Assembly (NCBI GenBank): GCA_024278975.1
Contig: JAJRSD010000062.1
Location: 1 to 64,000, forward strand
DNA length: 64,000 bases
Direction of reading: 5' to 3'
DNA from: Bacteroidota bacterium
GTDB lineage: Bacteria; Bacteroidota; Bacteroidia; Bacteroidales; Prolixibacteraceae
Below the pieces are notes generated by a model. It saw nothing but the letters and a program-made list of their open reading frames with translations, made no database searches and was not told where the DNA came from. Positions 26,171 through 35,637 of this stretch are shown one piece after another. Within the stretch, counting starts at the first letter, position 1. The number at the start of each line of letters is the position of its first letter. A program made the translations under genes and the position numbers.

Positions 26171-27037
26171 ATGTTGAAGAAGTTAAATATAACTGATTTT
26201 GTTATACTAATTTTCCTCGTTTTAAGTGGAATTCTGATAATGTTTGGGGCGAAAAAAACGGAGCACCTTTCAACATTAATCTTTGCCAGAATTGCTGCAA
26301 TTTCTACTATTTTTATACTCATTCAGCTAAATACAACCTATAAAAATAAAATCACTTCGTTTTTACGATATTTCTACCCACTACTATTTACTGCCTATTT
26401 TTATGGCGAAACCGGTTATTACAACAACATATTTTTTGCCGATTTAGATGAGTTGTTTATCAAGTTGGATCATTTGTTATTTGGGTTTCAACCATCATTA
26501 ATATTTAGTCAAAAATATGATAGTATTTGGTTTAGCGAGTTGATGTTTTTCTCATATTTTTCGTACTATTTAATTATAGTAGTTTTTCCGTTGATAGTTT
26601 ATTTTACAAACAAAGAGGAATTTGAGAGAACCTTTTTTATTATAATATTCTCATTTTATGCATATTATTTGATTTTTGTGATTTTCCCGGTTGTTGGACC
26701 TCAATTTTATTTTGCGCCAGAACAGGCAGGAATAGCTCATAATGGTTTTTGGGGAAAACTGATAAAATTCCTTCAGGATTCGGGAGAAACTCCAACGGGT
26801 GCATTTCCAAGTTCTCATGTAGGGATAAGCTGGATTATTCTTTTTGCATCGGTAAAATCGTATAAAAAGCTCTCTTTAATAATACTGCCGCTGGCATTAT
26901 TAATTTGCTTCTCAACCGTTTATATAAAAGCTCATTATGCTGTTGATGTTTTTGCCGGACTTATTTCGGCTGTACTTTTATATTTTGTCGGAAATATGAT
27001 TTACGAAAAATATCTAATCAAGGGAAAAAAGTTGTAG
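26171..27037 (+). CDS. PAP2-family membrane phosphatase
   Basis: The 288-residue protein has about seven membrane segments. It carries the PAP2 motifs GAFPSSHVGISW (about 214-225) and TVYIKAHYAVDVFAG (about 254-268), giving the catalytic histidines. The first KxxxxxxRP motif is not clear, as in the inositolphosphotransferase-like branch. Family members remove phosphate from lipid phosphates or transfer phospho-head groups at the membrane. The substrate is unknown. It ends five bases from the convergent SGNH gene. Confidence 0.82.
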   Translation: MLKKLNITDFVILIFLVLSGILIMFGAKKTEHLSTLIFARIAAISTIFILIQLNTTYKNKITSFLRYFYPLLFTAYFYGETGYYNNIFFADLDELFIKLDHLLFGFQPSLIFSQKYDSIWFSELMFFSYFSYYLIIVVFPLIVYFTNKEEFERTFFIIIFSFYAYYLIFVIFPVVGPQFYFAPEQAGIAHNGFWGKLIKFLQDSGETPTGAFPSSHVGISWIILFASVKSYKKLSLIILPLALLICFSTVYIKAHYAVDVFAGLISAVLLYFVGNMIYEKYLIKGKKL

Positions 27038-27042
27038 CTGTT

Positions 27043-27807
27043 TTACTCAACTGTCCGTAGCCATGCCTCCGCCATTAATTGCGCACCTGGCATTGCAGGA
27101 TGAACTCCATCGTGAGTCCAATAAGTTGCAGGCGCATGTTTTACAGCTTCTTCAAAAACTTTTTGAAATGGAACCCAGATTGTTCCAAACTCTTTGGCTA
27201 TTTTATGTGCTGCTGTCTGAAACTCTTTCATCGGGGCAACCCAACTCTCATCAACAACACTTGTATTTAAAACATAATATGGTTCGCAGATTACCAAATT
27301 TACAGAGGGAAATTCTTTAATTGTTCGCTGAATTAACTTTCGTAAATCATTTTCGTAAATTTCAACCGTTCCATCGTAATGCCCATCTCGAAAGTGCCAG
27401 TAATCGTTTACTCCAATTAAAATACTTAGCAAATTGGGTTTTAAATCGAGGCAATCTTTTTGCCAGCGGTCGGCAAGCTGATAAACTTTATTACCGCTAA
27501 TTCCACGATTATAAATAGTTAACTCCTTTTCGGGCAGAGAGTTTAACATTGATGAAGCTGCCAGAAATGCATATCCAGAACCAAACGAACCTGGATTATT
27601 TGAAAGTTCCTTCTCCCTTTCACGACCTGCATCTGTTATCGAATCACCTTGAAAAACAATAGTATCTCCTTTTGTTAAAATTGAATATTTATCTTTTGTC
27701 TCCTTAGAATTTGGAGAAACACACGATGAAACAATTGCCGGAATACTTCCAAGTGCTGTAACTCCGACTGCCGATTTTGTTAAAAATTTTCTACGAGATA
27801 GATTCAT
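27043..27807 (-). CDS. Secreted SGNH/GDSL-family hydrolase
   Basis: The 254-residue protein has SGNH blocks: FQGDSITDAG (Ser nucleophile, about residue 55), RGISGNKVYQL, LIGVNDYWH and the catalytic pair DGVHPAMPG near the C-terminus. The N-terminus is SRRKFLTKSAVGVTALGSIP followed by IVSSCV, a Tat-like and lipobox-like signal, so it may be a Tat-exported lipoprotein. Such enzymes often deacetylate carbohydrates in glycan-degrading bacteria; that role is inferred from the glycosidase-rich setting. Confidence 0.87.
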   Translation of the reverse strand: MNLSRRKFLTKSAVGVTALGSIPAIVSSCVSPNSKETKDKYSILTKGDTIVFQGDSITDAGREREKELSNNPGSFGSGYAFLAASSMLNSLPEKELTIYNRGISGNKVYQLADRWQKDCLDLKPNLLSILIGVNDYWHFRDGHYDGTVEIYENDLRKLIQRTIKEFPSVNLVICEPYYVLNTSVVDESWVAPMKEFQTAAHKIAKEFGTIWVPFQKVFEEAVKHAPATYWTHDGVHPAMPGAQLMAEAWLRTVE

Positions 27808-27833
27808 TTGGTTATCAGTTTTTAAATTAAAAT

Positions 27834-27841
27834 CAAAAATA
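27834..27841 (-). promoter_or_regulatory. Candidate -7 element (TATTTTTG) for the SGNH hydrolase gene
   Basis: A TAnnTTTG match on the minus strand 26 nt before the ATG; the -33 is unclear and the sequence is A/T-rich. Confidence 0.32.
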
Positions 27842-27865
27842 GAAAGAATAATAATAAAACAGCTT

Positions 27866-28927
27866 CTATTTCCAAATCTTATTCTTATTCAAAGCAGCCC
27901 GGTATTTTGCAGCATTTCTATTATGTTGCGATAGTGTTTTTGCGAAATTATGATACCCCGAAAAATCCTCTTTTGCACACATATACAAATATTTATGCTG
28001 CTCGTAATTTAATACTGCATCAATTGCTGAGGTTTCGGGAAACATAATGGGGCCGGGTGGCAAACCTGCATATTTATAAGTGTTGTATGGCGAGTCGATT
28101 TCGAGATGTTTATTTAAAACCCGTTTTAACGAGTAGTCGCCAACGGCATATTTTATGGTTGGGTCGGCCTGTAAAAGAATACCGCGTTTTAACCGGTTTA
28201 TATAAAGTCCCGAAACACGTTTTAACTCGTCTTTTTTTACAGTCTCCGACTGTACTATCGACGCAAGAATAATTACCTCTTCGGGCGAAAGATTTAGCTT
28301 TTTAGCTTTAGCTTTTCTATCGGCATTCCAAAAATTGTCGTATTCGATTTTCATTCTGGCAGCAAATTCTTTGGCCGAAGTTGTCCAGTAAAATTCGTAA
28401 GTATTCGGAATAAACATCGTCCTGAAAGTTTCGGTGTTAAAGCCAAATTCGGTAATTAATTTTTTGTTTGAGAATAAATTCAGAATAGAAATTGAATCTG
28501 CCCAGAGGTATTTACTAACCTTTCCGGCCAGATCTTCCTTAAAACGAACATTGTTAAAAGTTACATCAACAGGTTCCTGAATTCCTGCCCGTAGCATATT
28601 TACAACCTGATTTGTATTCATCCCAATTTCAAAAAGATACCGCCCCGGTTTAATAGCAGCCCGATAACTTTTCTTTTTCGAAATCCACTTAAAAGCCTTC
28701 TCGTTTATCAATACATTATTTATATGCAGGCTATCAGAAATTTGTTGAAAGGTAGTACCATCCGAAATATACAAAATGTAGTTATTTTTAATGTTTTCCT
28801 GAAAAACGTATTGATAAAGTTGATATGCACGGGTTCCGATAACAACAAATGCAATGGCAACAAATATTATTATAAACTTCCCAATTTTGGGAAATAACAT
28901 TACACGACTTTTTTGTTCGATTGACAT
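27866..28927 (-). CDS. mltG: Endolytic peptidoglycan transglycosylase MltG
   Basis: The 353-residue protein has one N-terminal membrane helix (about 16-36), a LysM-like subdomain (about 45-105) and the YceG/MltG catalytic domain. LASIVQSET (221-229) contains the likely catalytic Glu228, followed by INRLKRGILLQADPTIKYAVG and SPYNTYKYAGLPPGPI, all hallmarks of the family. It cleaves nascent glycan strands and is thought to set strand length. A -7 element TATTTTTG (28944-28951) lies 16 nt upstream. Confidence 0.93.
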   Translation of the reverse strand: MSIEQKSRVMLFPKIGKFIIIFVAIAFVVIGTRAYQLYQYVFQENIKNNYILYISDGTTFQQISDSLHINNVLINEKAFKWISKKKSYRAAIKPGRYLFEIGMNTNQVVNMLRAGIQEPVDVTFNNVRFKEDLAGKVSKYLWADSISILNLFSNKKLITEFGFNTETFRTMFIPNTYEFYWTTSAKEFAARMKIEYDNFWNADRKAKAKKLNLSPEEVIILASIVQSETVKKDELKRVSGLYINRLKRGILLQADPTIKYAVGDYSLKRVLNKHLEIDSPYNTYKYAGLPPGPIMFPETSAIDAVLNYEQHKYLYMCAKEDFSGYHNFAKTLSQHNRNAAKYRAALNKNKIWK

Positions 28928-28943
28928 GTTTTAATTTTTATCG

Positions 28944-28951
28944 CAAAAATA
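28944..28951 (-). promoter_or_regulatory. Candidate -7 element of mltG (TATTTTTG)
   Basis: A TAnnTTTG match on the minus strand 16 nt before the ATG, back to back with the flavodiiron promoter. Confidence 0.38.
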
Positions 28952-28975
28952 GTGGTTATTCATTAAAGTTTAGTA

Positions 28976-29005
28976 TTTCGTTCTATGTAAAAATAGTTAT
29001 TTTTG
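28976..29005 (+). promoter_or_regulatory. Promoter of the flavodiiron protein gene
   Basis: TATTTTTG (28998-29005) matches the -7 consensus; TTTC (28976-28979) lies 18 nt upstream as a near -33 element. The ATG is 27 nt downstream. Confidence 0.48.
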
Positions 29006-29032
29006 CACTCATTAAAATCAAATATAAAAACT

Positions 29033-30235
29033 ATGCAACAGGTAAATCTTGCTGATGATATTTATTATCTTGGTGTCAACGACCGCCGGACACAATTGTT
29101 CGAGAATATTTGGCCAATTCCACACGGTATTTCATATAGCTCTTATTTAATAGTCGACGAAAAAATTGCACTTATCGATACCATCGAGCGTTCGTTTATC
29201 GACGAATATTTAGATAGAATTGAAGATATTATTGGCGATAGAAAAGTTGATTATCTGATAATTAACCACATGGAGCCCGACCACTCGGGTGCGTTAAAGG
29301 CGATCATTCAAAAATATCCGGATATAATTTTGGTGGGTAATAAAAAAACATTCGGTTTTGTTGAGGCGTATTATATGACTCCCAAAAATACTGTGATGGT
29401 ACACGATAATCATACTTTAGATTTAGGGAAACACAAATTGCAGTTTCAAATGATTCCGATGGTTCACTGGCCCGAAACGATGGTTACTTTCGAAGAGATA
29501 AATAAAATACTCTTCTCGGGCGATGCGTTTGGAAGTTATGGAACACTTGACGGTGGTATTTTCGACGATGAGATAAATCTCGATTTTTACGAAATTGAAG
29601 TGATGAGATATTTTACCAATATTGTGGGTAAATATTGTCCGCACACACAGCGGGCAATAAAAAAACTGGCTCCGTTAGATATTAAAATGATTGCCGCCAC
29701 ACACGGTCCGATTTGGAGAACCGACCTTAACTGGATTCTTTCGCGCTACAACAAATGGAGTTCGTACGATTTAGACCGTGGAGTTGTAATTGTTTATGGC
29801 TCGATGTACGGAAATACAAAAAATATGGCTGAAGTAATTGCACGTCAGTTGGCAGTTCGCGGAATAAAAAATATTCGTGTTTACGATGCTTCAAAAACTC
29901 ATTCGTCGTATATTATCAACGACATTTTTAAATATAAAGGTTTTATTGTGGGCAGCGCTGCATATAATAATTCGCTATTTCCAAATGTCGAAATTCTACT
30001 ATCCACAATCGAACACATGGCACCGAAAAATCATCTGCTTGGTATTTTCGGTAACTATTCGTGGAATGGCGGCGGCGTTAAAAACCTTAAAACTTTTGCT
30101 GAAAAAATTAAGTGGGAAATGGTTTACGAGCCAATTGAAGAGAAAGGTGCACTTAAAACCAACACTCAGGATGAGCTTTTAAAACTTGCCGATGCAATGG
30201 CCGATAAATTATTGGAGACGACAGTACCGGAATAA
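29033..30235 (+). CDS. Flavodiiron protein (A-type; oxygen or nitric oxide reductase)
   Basis: The 400-residue product from ATG 29033 has a metallo-beta-lactamase-like diiron domain (about 1-245): NHMEPDHSG supplies the HxExDH ligands, with further ligands in MVHWPE, FSGDAFGS and AATHGPIW. A flavodoxin domain (about 250-395; VVIVYGSMYGNTKNMAEVIA) binds FMN. Such proteins reduce O2 or NO and protect anaerobes. There is no C-terminal rubredoxin, so electrons come from a separate donor. The frame opens upstream at a TTG that overlaps the promoter. Confidence 0.93.
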   Translation: MQQVNLADDIYYLGVNDRRTQLFENIWPIPHGISYSSYLIVDEKIALIDTIERSFIDEYLDRIEDIIGDRKVDYLIINHMEPDHSGALKAIIQKYPDIILVGNKKTFGFVEAYYMTPKNTVMVHDNHTLDLGKHKLQFQMIPMVHWPETMVTFEEINKILFSGDAFGSYGTLDGGIFDDEINLDFYEIEVMRYFTNIVGKYCPHTQRAIKKLAPLDIKMIAATHGPIWRTDLNWILSRYNKWSSYDLDRGVVIVYGSMYGNTKNMAEVIARQLAVRGIKNIRVYDASKTHSSYIINDIFKYKGFIVGSAAYNNSLFPNVEILLSTIEHMAPKNHLLGIFGNYSWNGGGVKNLKTFAEKIKWEMVYEPIEEKGALKTNTQDELLKLADAMADKLLETTVPE

Positions 30236-30252
30236 AATATTTTAGTATTTTT

Positions 30253-31641
30253 TTATTTCTGACTCACATTAAAAACGCTAAAACTTTTTACCTGCGGAGT
30301 GGCAGTTGACTCTTCAATAATCAATCTGATTTTATTTGTAATTATCGGTTCAAACCGTTGAATCCGTTTGTGACCGATACAACTTCCATCGCCAATTGTT
30401 TTCCATTTTCCTTTAACAAAAGCCTCAATTTTATATTTACGAATTCGTTCTCCGTTTTTAATATTTTCCTGAATTATTACGTGGTTAACCTCCTGTTTTT
30501 TTTGAAGGTTTAACTCCAGTTTATCTCCTTCGCCCGAGGTTGTTGCAACCGGATCAGAGAATCTCCGTTTTATTTCATCTCCCCACTCTTTTAATCTTTT
30601 TACATCGGGTTCGGGCATTAATCCGTTTGGGTCGGGTGTTAATCCTAAAATTAATGTTGAGTTGTGTCCCACAGAATTAATGTACATATTCATCAAATTC
30701 TCAACCGGGAAAATATGTGCTTCATCGCCGGGTTCCCAAAACCATTCGTGCCGTCCGTTATATCCGCGCAATGGTGCATCGCTCATTGCCGGCATCCAGT
30801 ATTTCCCATCGGGGTCGCCGTGTTTTAAAAGTTTCATTCGTTCTGCCTGCGTGTCGCCGCCATGAGAATATGGGTTTGGGAAAGTTGCCCAACACGGATA
30901 TGGAACAGTTCCCGACTCGGAACCTCCCCAGCGAACTTCTGCCAGTTGCAGGTTATGATAAAAAATAGCATTTGGCTGATATTTTTGTACAATTGGCAAA
31001 ACATCGGGTGCTCCGTTATCGGGGTGGTCTGCACCGCCATCAAACCAAATTTCGAACAAATCGCCATAATTTGTGCAGATTTCAGTTACCATTCCCTCAC
31101 ACATTTTTTTGTAATAATCCTGACGGTTCTTTTTGAAATCGCCCTCTCCATTTACCTGAAAATCGTGAACTCCAAAAAATGAATTCCAGCGGATACCAAT
31201 ATAAATACCCGGTTTAATGCCATATTTTCGGCACGACTCCACAAAATCTTTTACAACATCACCTTTTCCATCGCGCCAGTTTACTGCCTTTAAACAATAA
31301 GGATTTACCTCGCTTTGATAAAGTGCAAATCCGGTTTCGTGGGTTGCAGTTAAAATTGCAAATTTTGCTCCGGCTGCTTTCGCTGCACGAATCCACTGGT
31401 CGGTATCCAAATTTTTTGGGTTGAATATCTGATAATCGGGAAACGGGTCGATTCTGTTTTTGCCCTGTCCATATTTTTTACCATCGAAAACATGTAAATC
31501 GTAATGGAATACTACACCAATTTCAGCTTCCTGCCAGGCGAGTTGTTGTTTGTTTGGTGTGGGTGAATTGTAATTCTCGCTTTGCGAAAACACGTTTAAA
31601 TATGTAAAAATAATTAAGCATAAAAGATAACTACTTTTCAT
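30253..31641 (-). CDS. GH29 alpha-L-fucosidase, secreted
   Basis: The 462-residue protein has a signal peptide (about 1-19, ending VFSQ) and a GH29 TIM barrel starting WQEAEIGVVFHYDLHVF. The nucleophile lies in FEIWFDGGAD (Asp201). A C-terminal beta domain of F5/8-like character (about 340-462) follows, as in many GH29-B enzymes. It removes alpha-linked L-fucose. A second fucosidase of family GH95 lies 6 kb away and the PUL begins at 39.6 kb, so fucosylated glycans are likely targets. It ends 18 bp from the convergent flavodiiron gene. Confidence 0.9.
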   Translation of the reverse strand: MKSSYLLCLIIFTYLNVFSQSENYNSPTPNKQQLAWQEAEIGVVFHYDLHVFDGKKYGQGKNRIDPFPDYQIFNPKNLDTDQWIRAAKAAGAKFAILTATHETGFALYQSEVNPYCLKAVNWRDGKGDVVKDFVESCRKYGIKPGIYIGIRWNSFFGVHDFQVNGEGDFKKNRQDYYKKMCEGMVTEICTNYGDLFEIWFDGGADHPDNGAPDVLPIVQKYQPNAIFYHNLQLAEVRWGGSESGTVPYPCWATFPNPYSHGGDTQAERMKLLKHGDPDGKYWMPAMSDAPLRGYNGRHEWFWEPGDEAHIFPVENLMNMYINSVGHNSTLILGLTPDPNGLMPEPDVKRLKEWGDEIKRRFSDPVATTSGEGDKLELNLQKKQEVNHVIIQENIKNGERIRKYKIEAFVKGKWKTIGDGSCIGHKRIQRFEPIITNKIRLIIEESTATPQVKSFSVFNVSQK

Positions 31642-31686
31642 GATGTAGGAATTTACTTAATATGATTGCGAAAAATATTCATTTGC

Positions 31687-32276
31687 TTAAAAACTAGTTG
31701 TTACATCAATTAATTCTTCAATTGCATTTACAAATTGATTAAAACTATCAGATTTGTTATTTGCAATATCTAAATGATTCGATATCTCTTGAGACGTCTT
31801 TCTTTTTGATACAATCCCTCCTGTATTTAATTCAGGAACAATTTAAAGAGTAATTTACTTGGACTTACAATGCTGTCAATAAACCTAAATCGAGACTTGT
31901 TATTGTACTTCTCTGGAACAAACCGAGGATAAGCACATTTTATAGCATCCATATCTCCAAGAAACCACGCCTCAAGCTCATTGCAAACAATTCTAATTTT
32001 AAATGGGCATAGACACAAAAGAGCCACTTCTCCTAAAATTTTATTTTTAAGTACTTTGCAATCGTCACTATCTTGATCTCTTAATATAATAATTCTTGAA
32101 TTAGGGATACTACTAACACTTGGAATTGTTTTTTTTAGAGAGATATCTAAATCTTGCTTGCCCTGATGAACTAATATTTGAAAATAAACATCTGCTTTAA
32201 TTTCTTTGATTATTCTATTGATAACGGGCTTAATTGATGGTTCTTCAACATAAAAATATAGGGTTAAAGGATTCAT
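31687..32276 (-). pseudogene. DUF4276-family protein, frameshifted near its C-terminus
   Basis: The frame from ATG 32276 encodes 149 residues with the DUF4276 features IIILRDQDSDDCKVLKNK and CNELEAWFLGDMDAIKCAYP, then stops at 31827. In the shifted frame the protein continues VPELNTGGIVSKRKTSQEISNHLDI and on to a stop at 31687, a natural DUF4276 tail. One added base in the AAA run near 31842-31844 would restore about 196 residues. DUF4276 is thought to be TOPRIM-like and pairs with AAA ATPases; the start overlaps the upstream ATPase stop by four bases. True loss or a homopolymer sequencing error are both possible. Confidence 0.8.
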
Positions 32277-33493
32277 AAAATATCTAATTTCAAATTTGCA
32301 CCCTTGATAAAATTATTACGCCACAGCCATCCAAGTTGATTTCCTTCATTAAAAAGTTTAGAGACTAATTCATTTTCTTTTGCTGACTTGATCTGCGAAA
32401 AACCTCCACTTTCCTTTTCAATAAAGAATAATTCATTTAGTTGAACTGCATTTACAAAATCAGGAGAATGAGTTGATACAAAAACCTGTCCTCCGCGAAT
32501 TGAATAATCTCGAATTTCTTCTGCTAACTCAATTAATAAATCGGGGTGCAAATAATTTTCTGGTTCCTCGATGCAAAGTAGAGGATGTGGATCAGAATCG
32601 TACAGTAGCACCATGTATGCAAACATTTTCATTGTGCCATCAGAAACATATCTGGCTATAAAAGGGTCTTTAAAATTATTATCCTGAAACTTTAAAACAA
32701 TTCGACCATCTTCTGTCTCTATTGCTTCAACTTTATTAATACCAGGAATTCGTTTTGGTAAATTACTTAAAATTTTGTCGAAAATAGCAGGATTATTTTC
32801 CGCAATATATTTTGTTACTTGGGCAAGATTGTCTCCTGAAGTGGATAAATGTTCCGAAACACCTATGTCTCCTATTCTCCTACTTTCATTAATTGTAAAA
32901 TTTGATATATACCATTTCTCGAGAAGCGTTCTAAAACTACTAATTGCCCTAAATTGTTCAAACTGCCCCAATCCTTTAATTGCCAGAATATCAGGACTTG
33001 AGAGTTTTTGATATTCACGTTTTTCCACAACACCCTCATTGCCATACTGTTCCTCGTTTAGAATCGCATCGCCTTCACCTTCCTTGAAATCTAGAAAGTG
33101 CCAGGGTTTTCCCCAGCCTTTATTTCCTCGTCTATATTTTAATAATTCTCTTAAAACAATTGCTTTGTTCTTTTTAAACCCAATTTCAATTGAATACGTG
33201 ATAAGAGGTGAAGCTCCCTTGAATTCATTGGGATTTCGAAACTTTATTTCGAAAAAAATCGTATCTTTTTCTTTATTGCATCCTCTTGACAATAATTCCG
33301 TTGCCCCCCCTCTTCTATTAACCGCAATTGTAACATTATTTTGTAGTGCATCACTAAGAAATCCAAATACATCGAACAGTGAGGTTTTTCCACTTCCATT
33401 TGTTCCCAAAAAAACGCACATAGTGGGAAGATTCTTAATTGTAGCATCTTTGTAAACTTTGAAATTTCTGATTTTAAGACTTTCAATTTTCAT
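32273..33493 (-). CDS. AAA/OLD-like ATPase paired with DUF4276 (putative anti-phage pair)
   Basis: The 406-residue protein has an ABC/SMC-type ATPase fold: FKVYKDATIKNLPTMCVFLGTNGSGKTSLFD (Walker A about 30-38), a signature region near VSDGTMKMFAYMVLL, Walker B LLCIEEPENYLHPDLL and the switch motif STHSPDFV. This is the AAA_21/AAA_15 class used by OLD, Gabija-like and PARIS-like systems. It is followed with ATG/TGA overlap by DUF4276, predicted to be TOPRIM-like, suggesting an ATPase sensor with a nuclease-like effector. It sits as an island among glycosidase genes. Defence is inferred. Confidence 0.85.
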   Translation of the reverse strand: MKIESLKIRNFKVYKDATIKNLPTMCVFLGTNGSGKTSLFDVFGFLSDALQNNVTIAVNRRGGATELLSRGCNKEKDTIFFEIKFRNPNEFKGASPLITYSIEIGFKKNKAIVLRELLKYRRGNKGWGKPWHFLDFKEGEGDAILNEEQYGNEGVVEKREYQKLSSPDILAIKGLGQFEQFRAISSFRTLLEKWYISNFTINESRRIGDIGVSEHLSTSGDNLAQVTKYIAENNPAIFDKILSNLPKRIPGINKVEAIETEDGRIVLKFQDNNFKDPFIARYVSDGTMKMFAYMVLLYDSDPHPLLCIEEPENYLHPDLLIELAEEIRDYSIRGGQVFVSTHSPDFVNAVQLNELFFIEKESGGFSQIKSAKENELVSKLFNEGNQLGWLWRNNFIKGANLKLDIL

Positions 33494-33549
33494 AAATAAT
33501 TTTTAAAAGAATAAATATACTTTTTTATCTTCTATATGAAAGTTTAAAT

Positions 33550-34458
33550 TCAAAAAATATTTTTAAACACTACTCCAACCGGATAATGGTCGGAAAGATA
33601 CCAATTTGGTTCTTTATTATATACTTCGGCTGCAATACATTTTTTAGCCATTTCCGGCGAAACCATAATATAATCGATTCGCTCTAAACGGCTAACCAGC
33701 TCCTCATCGGTTTCATTATTAATTTCCCCCAACGAGCGTGCCGGGAAACTGCCCCTTTCTGTTATTCCGTTTGTAAATTTTTGACATACATCGATTAATG
33801 GAAAAGATAAAAAGCTGGATAATACGGCAAAATCAAATTCGTTATTAACTAAATTTCCGGTTTCAGGTTTGTCGGCATTCGACTTTCGCATACGTTTTAG
33901 CAATACCTCGTTTTTATACAAATCGGCATCGAATGGCGAGAGCGTATTAAAATCGCCCATTACTAAATATCGTGGATTGTTTTTTGCAACTTCTGTTAGT
34001 TTTTGAAGAATAATTTTAGCCTCTTCTCTGCGCTTTTTAAAACTCCCAGGCGATAGGTGAATAACAAAAACATCAATTCCCCCGGTTTTGCAATGCAACG
34101 CTCCGTGGTGCATTCCCTCAAATATTTTCTCTTTTATTTCAATGGGAAATACCGATGTTATACCAACAGAATATCCACTCTCTTTTAACAGAACAGAGTA
34201 TTTGTGCCCCCAGTTTTTTGCATCTTCCCGTAGCTTTTCGGGAGTATATTTACATAGCTCCTGCAACCCTACAACCGATGGATTTTGTTCTTTTATCCAT
34301 TCAACTAAATTTGCCCTTCTAACTTCATCGTTTCCCCAGTCGTAACCATTCCAGATATTGTAGGTGATAACTTTAAGTTTCTCCTCTTTGACCTGACTAA
34401 TTCCCTTAAAACTAAACAGGATTAGTAAGATAATAAAATATGAATTTCGTTTTTTCAT
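33550..34458 (-). CDS. Secreted endonuclease/exonuclease/phosphatase (EEP) family hydrolase
   Basis: The 302-residue protein has a signal peptide (about 1-22, ending KGISQ) and the EEP-fold motifs LKVITYNIWNG, VVGLQEL, YLVMGDFNTLSPFD and YLSDHYPVGVVF, which hold the metal-binding and catalytic Asn, Glu, Asp and His residues. The fold covers DNases, sphingomyelinases and inositol phosphatases; export suggests a phosphoester in the periplasm or outside. It lies between the ATPase/DUF4276 pair and a glycosidase-like gene and cannot be pinned to a substrate. Confidence 0.83.
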   Translation of the reverse strand: MKKRNSYFIILLILFSFKGISQVKEEKLKVITYNIWNGYDWGNDEVRRANLVEWIKEQNPSVVGLQELCKYTPEKLREDAKNWGHKYSVLLKESGYSVGITSVFPIEIKEKIFEGMHHGALHCKTGGIDVFVIHLSPGSFKKRREEAKIILQKLTEVAKNNPRYLVMGDFNTLSPFDADLYKNEVLLKRMRKSNADKPETGNLVNNEFDFAVLSSFLSFPLIDVCQKFTNGITERGSFPARSLGEINNETDEELVSRLERIDYIMVSPEMAKKCIAAEVYNKEPNWYLSDHYPVGVVFKNIF

Positions 34459-34553
34459 TTAGAATATTTTTAATGATTTTGCTAATTTAATAAGTAAATT
34501 TATGCCATTGATTTATAGACTATTCTTTTTCTAAATCAGTGAATCAGTGGCTT

Positions 34554-35603
34554 TTAATTTTGAGATGGCTGCCTGTGAACTCTTTTTAAAACATAACTAA
34601 CCGTTGTTTCACCACCATAAATATTATATCCCGATGGTGCGTATAAATAGGCAGGATTTCCGTTCAGCATTAAAACCTGTGGTCGTTCAAGTTTAATCAT
34701 CGAGCCGTAAATGCGTCTTGCTTTTTTCGTATCAATATCCGGAATGTATTTTTTGAGAGGGAAATATCCCTGCTCTTTTTCATCGAAATGAATTCCATCG
34801 TCCGACTTCCAAAGAATACCGCCTCCCTTTTCAATTAGTCCATGATTATCTGTTGTGAGCAGACATATTTTACCGTCCATTACAAATGCATATCCATCTT
34901 CAACAGCCTGGTTATTTCGGGTTACCGGAAACGGAAGCTGAACATACGGACCTTCGGGATTTTCGGCAATGGCAACTCCCATTTTACCCTGCTGCGATTT
35001 AAAATAGAGAAAATAACCACCATCGGGATGTTGTAAAAAAGCGGGATTATTTACTCCGTTAGAAGATTTATAATTCCAATAATCGGGATTTTGTGGAGGT
35101 GATAAAATCAATCCATCTTTGCCCACCCTTTTCCATGGTCCGTTTAAACTTCCCGAAACAGCCAGCCCGATACATTGATTTGGTCCATGAGCAGGAGGTT
35201 TGGGATTATTATTTCCGATATAAAAGAGATAATATTTGTTCCCCACTTTATGAATTGCCGGATTGTGTGCCCCGAATTTATCCCAGGTCTCTTTTCCAGT
35301 TCCGGTTAAAGCCACATCAGAAAAAGTAAACGGACCTTCAGGTCTGTCGGCAACGTAATGTGCAATTTCGCTGTGCGAGCGCCAGCCTGGTTCAACTTTT
35401 AACTCACCCGGCCAGCGAGCCACAAAAAGATGTACTTTGCCTTCATTATCCATAATTGGCGAACTCCCCCAAATTGTATAACCGGGCTCTTCAACTGCAA
35501 TTCCAATGTATTCCCAGCTTTTGGCAAAATCTGTTTTTATCGACTGACCATTTGTGGTTGCGATGAGCAAAAACAGAATAATTGTAGTTTGAAAATATTT
35601 CAT
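34554..35603 (-). CDS. Secreted five-bladed beta-propeller glycoside hydrolase-like protein
   Basis: A signal peptide (about 1-19, ending TTNGQ) precedes a propeller with repeated GH43/GH117-like strands: YTIWGSSPIMDNEGKVHLFVARW, GAHNPAIHKVGNKYYLFYIGNN, GVNNPAFLQHPDGGYFLYFKSQQ and EDGYAFVMDGKICLLTTDNHG. The recurring small-residue/Pro blade starts and acidic residues fit a glycosidase of this superfamily. I cannot fix the family or linkage. The 349-residue length is normal for a single-domain propeller. It is likely part of the fucosidase neighbourhood. Confidence 0.75.
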   Translation of the reverse strand: MKYFQTTIILFLLIATTNGQSIKTDFAKSWEYIGIAVEEPGYTIWGSSPIMDNEGKVHLFVARWPGELKVEPGWRSHSEIAHYVADRPEGPFTFSDVALTGTGKETWDKFGAHNPAIHKVGNKYYLFYIGNNNPKPPAHGPNQCIGLAVSGSLNGPWKRVGKDGLILSPPQNPDYWNYKSSNGVNNPAFLQHPDGGYFLYFKSQQGKMGVAIAENPEGPYVQLPFPVTRNNQAVEDGYAFVMDGKICLLTTDNHGLIEKGGGILWKSDDGIHFDEKEQGYFPLKKYIPDIDTKKARRIYGSMIKLERPQVLMLNGNPAYLYAPSGYNIYGGETTVSYVLKRVHRQPSQN

Positions 35604-35637
35604 ATAAATGGTTTTTTAATATTTTGCATCCATATTA

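Noticed and set aside
31836-31850. Programmed -1 frameshift in the DUF4276 gene
   Set aside because: The 0-frame reads CTC TTT AAA TTG, which is not an X XXY YYZ slippery heptamer, and slippage would place a stop codon in the A site. A deletion is simpler.
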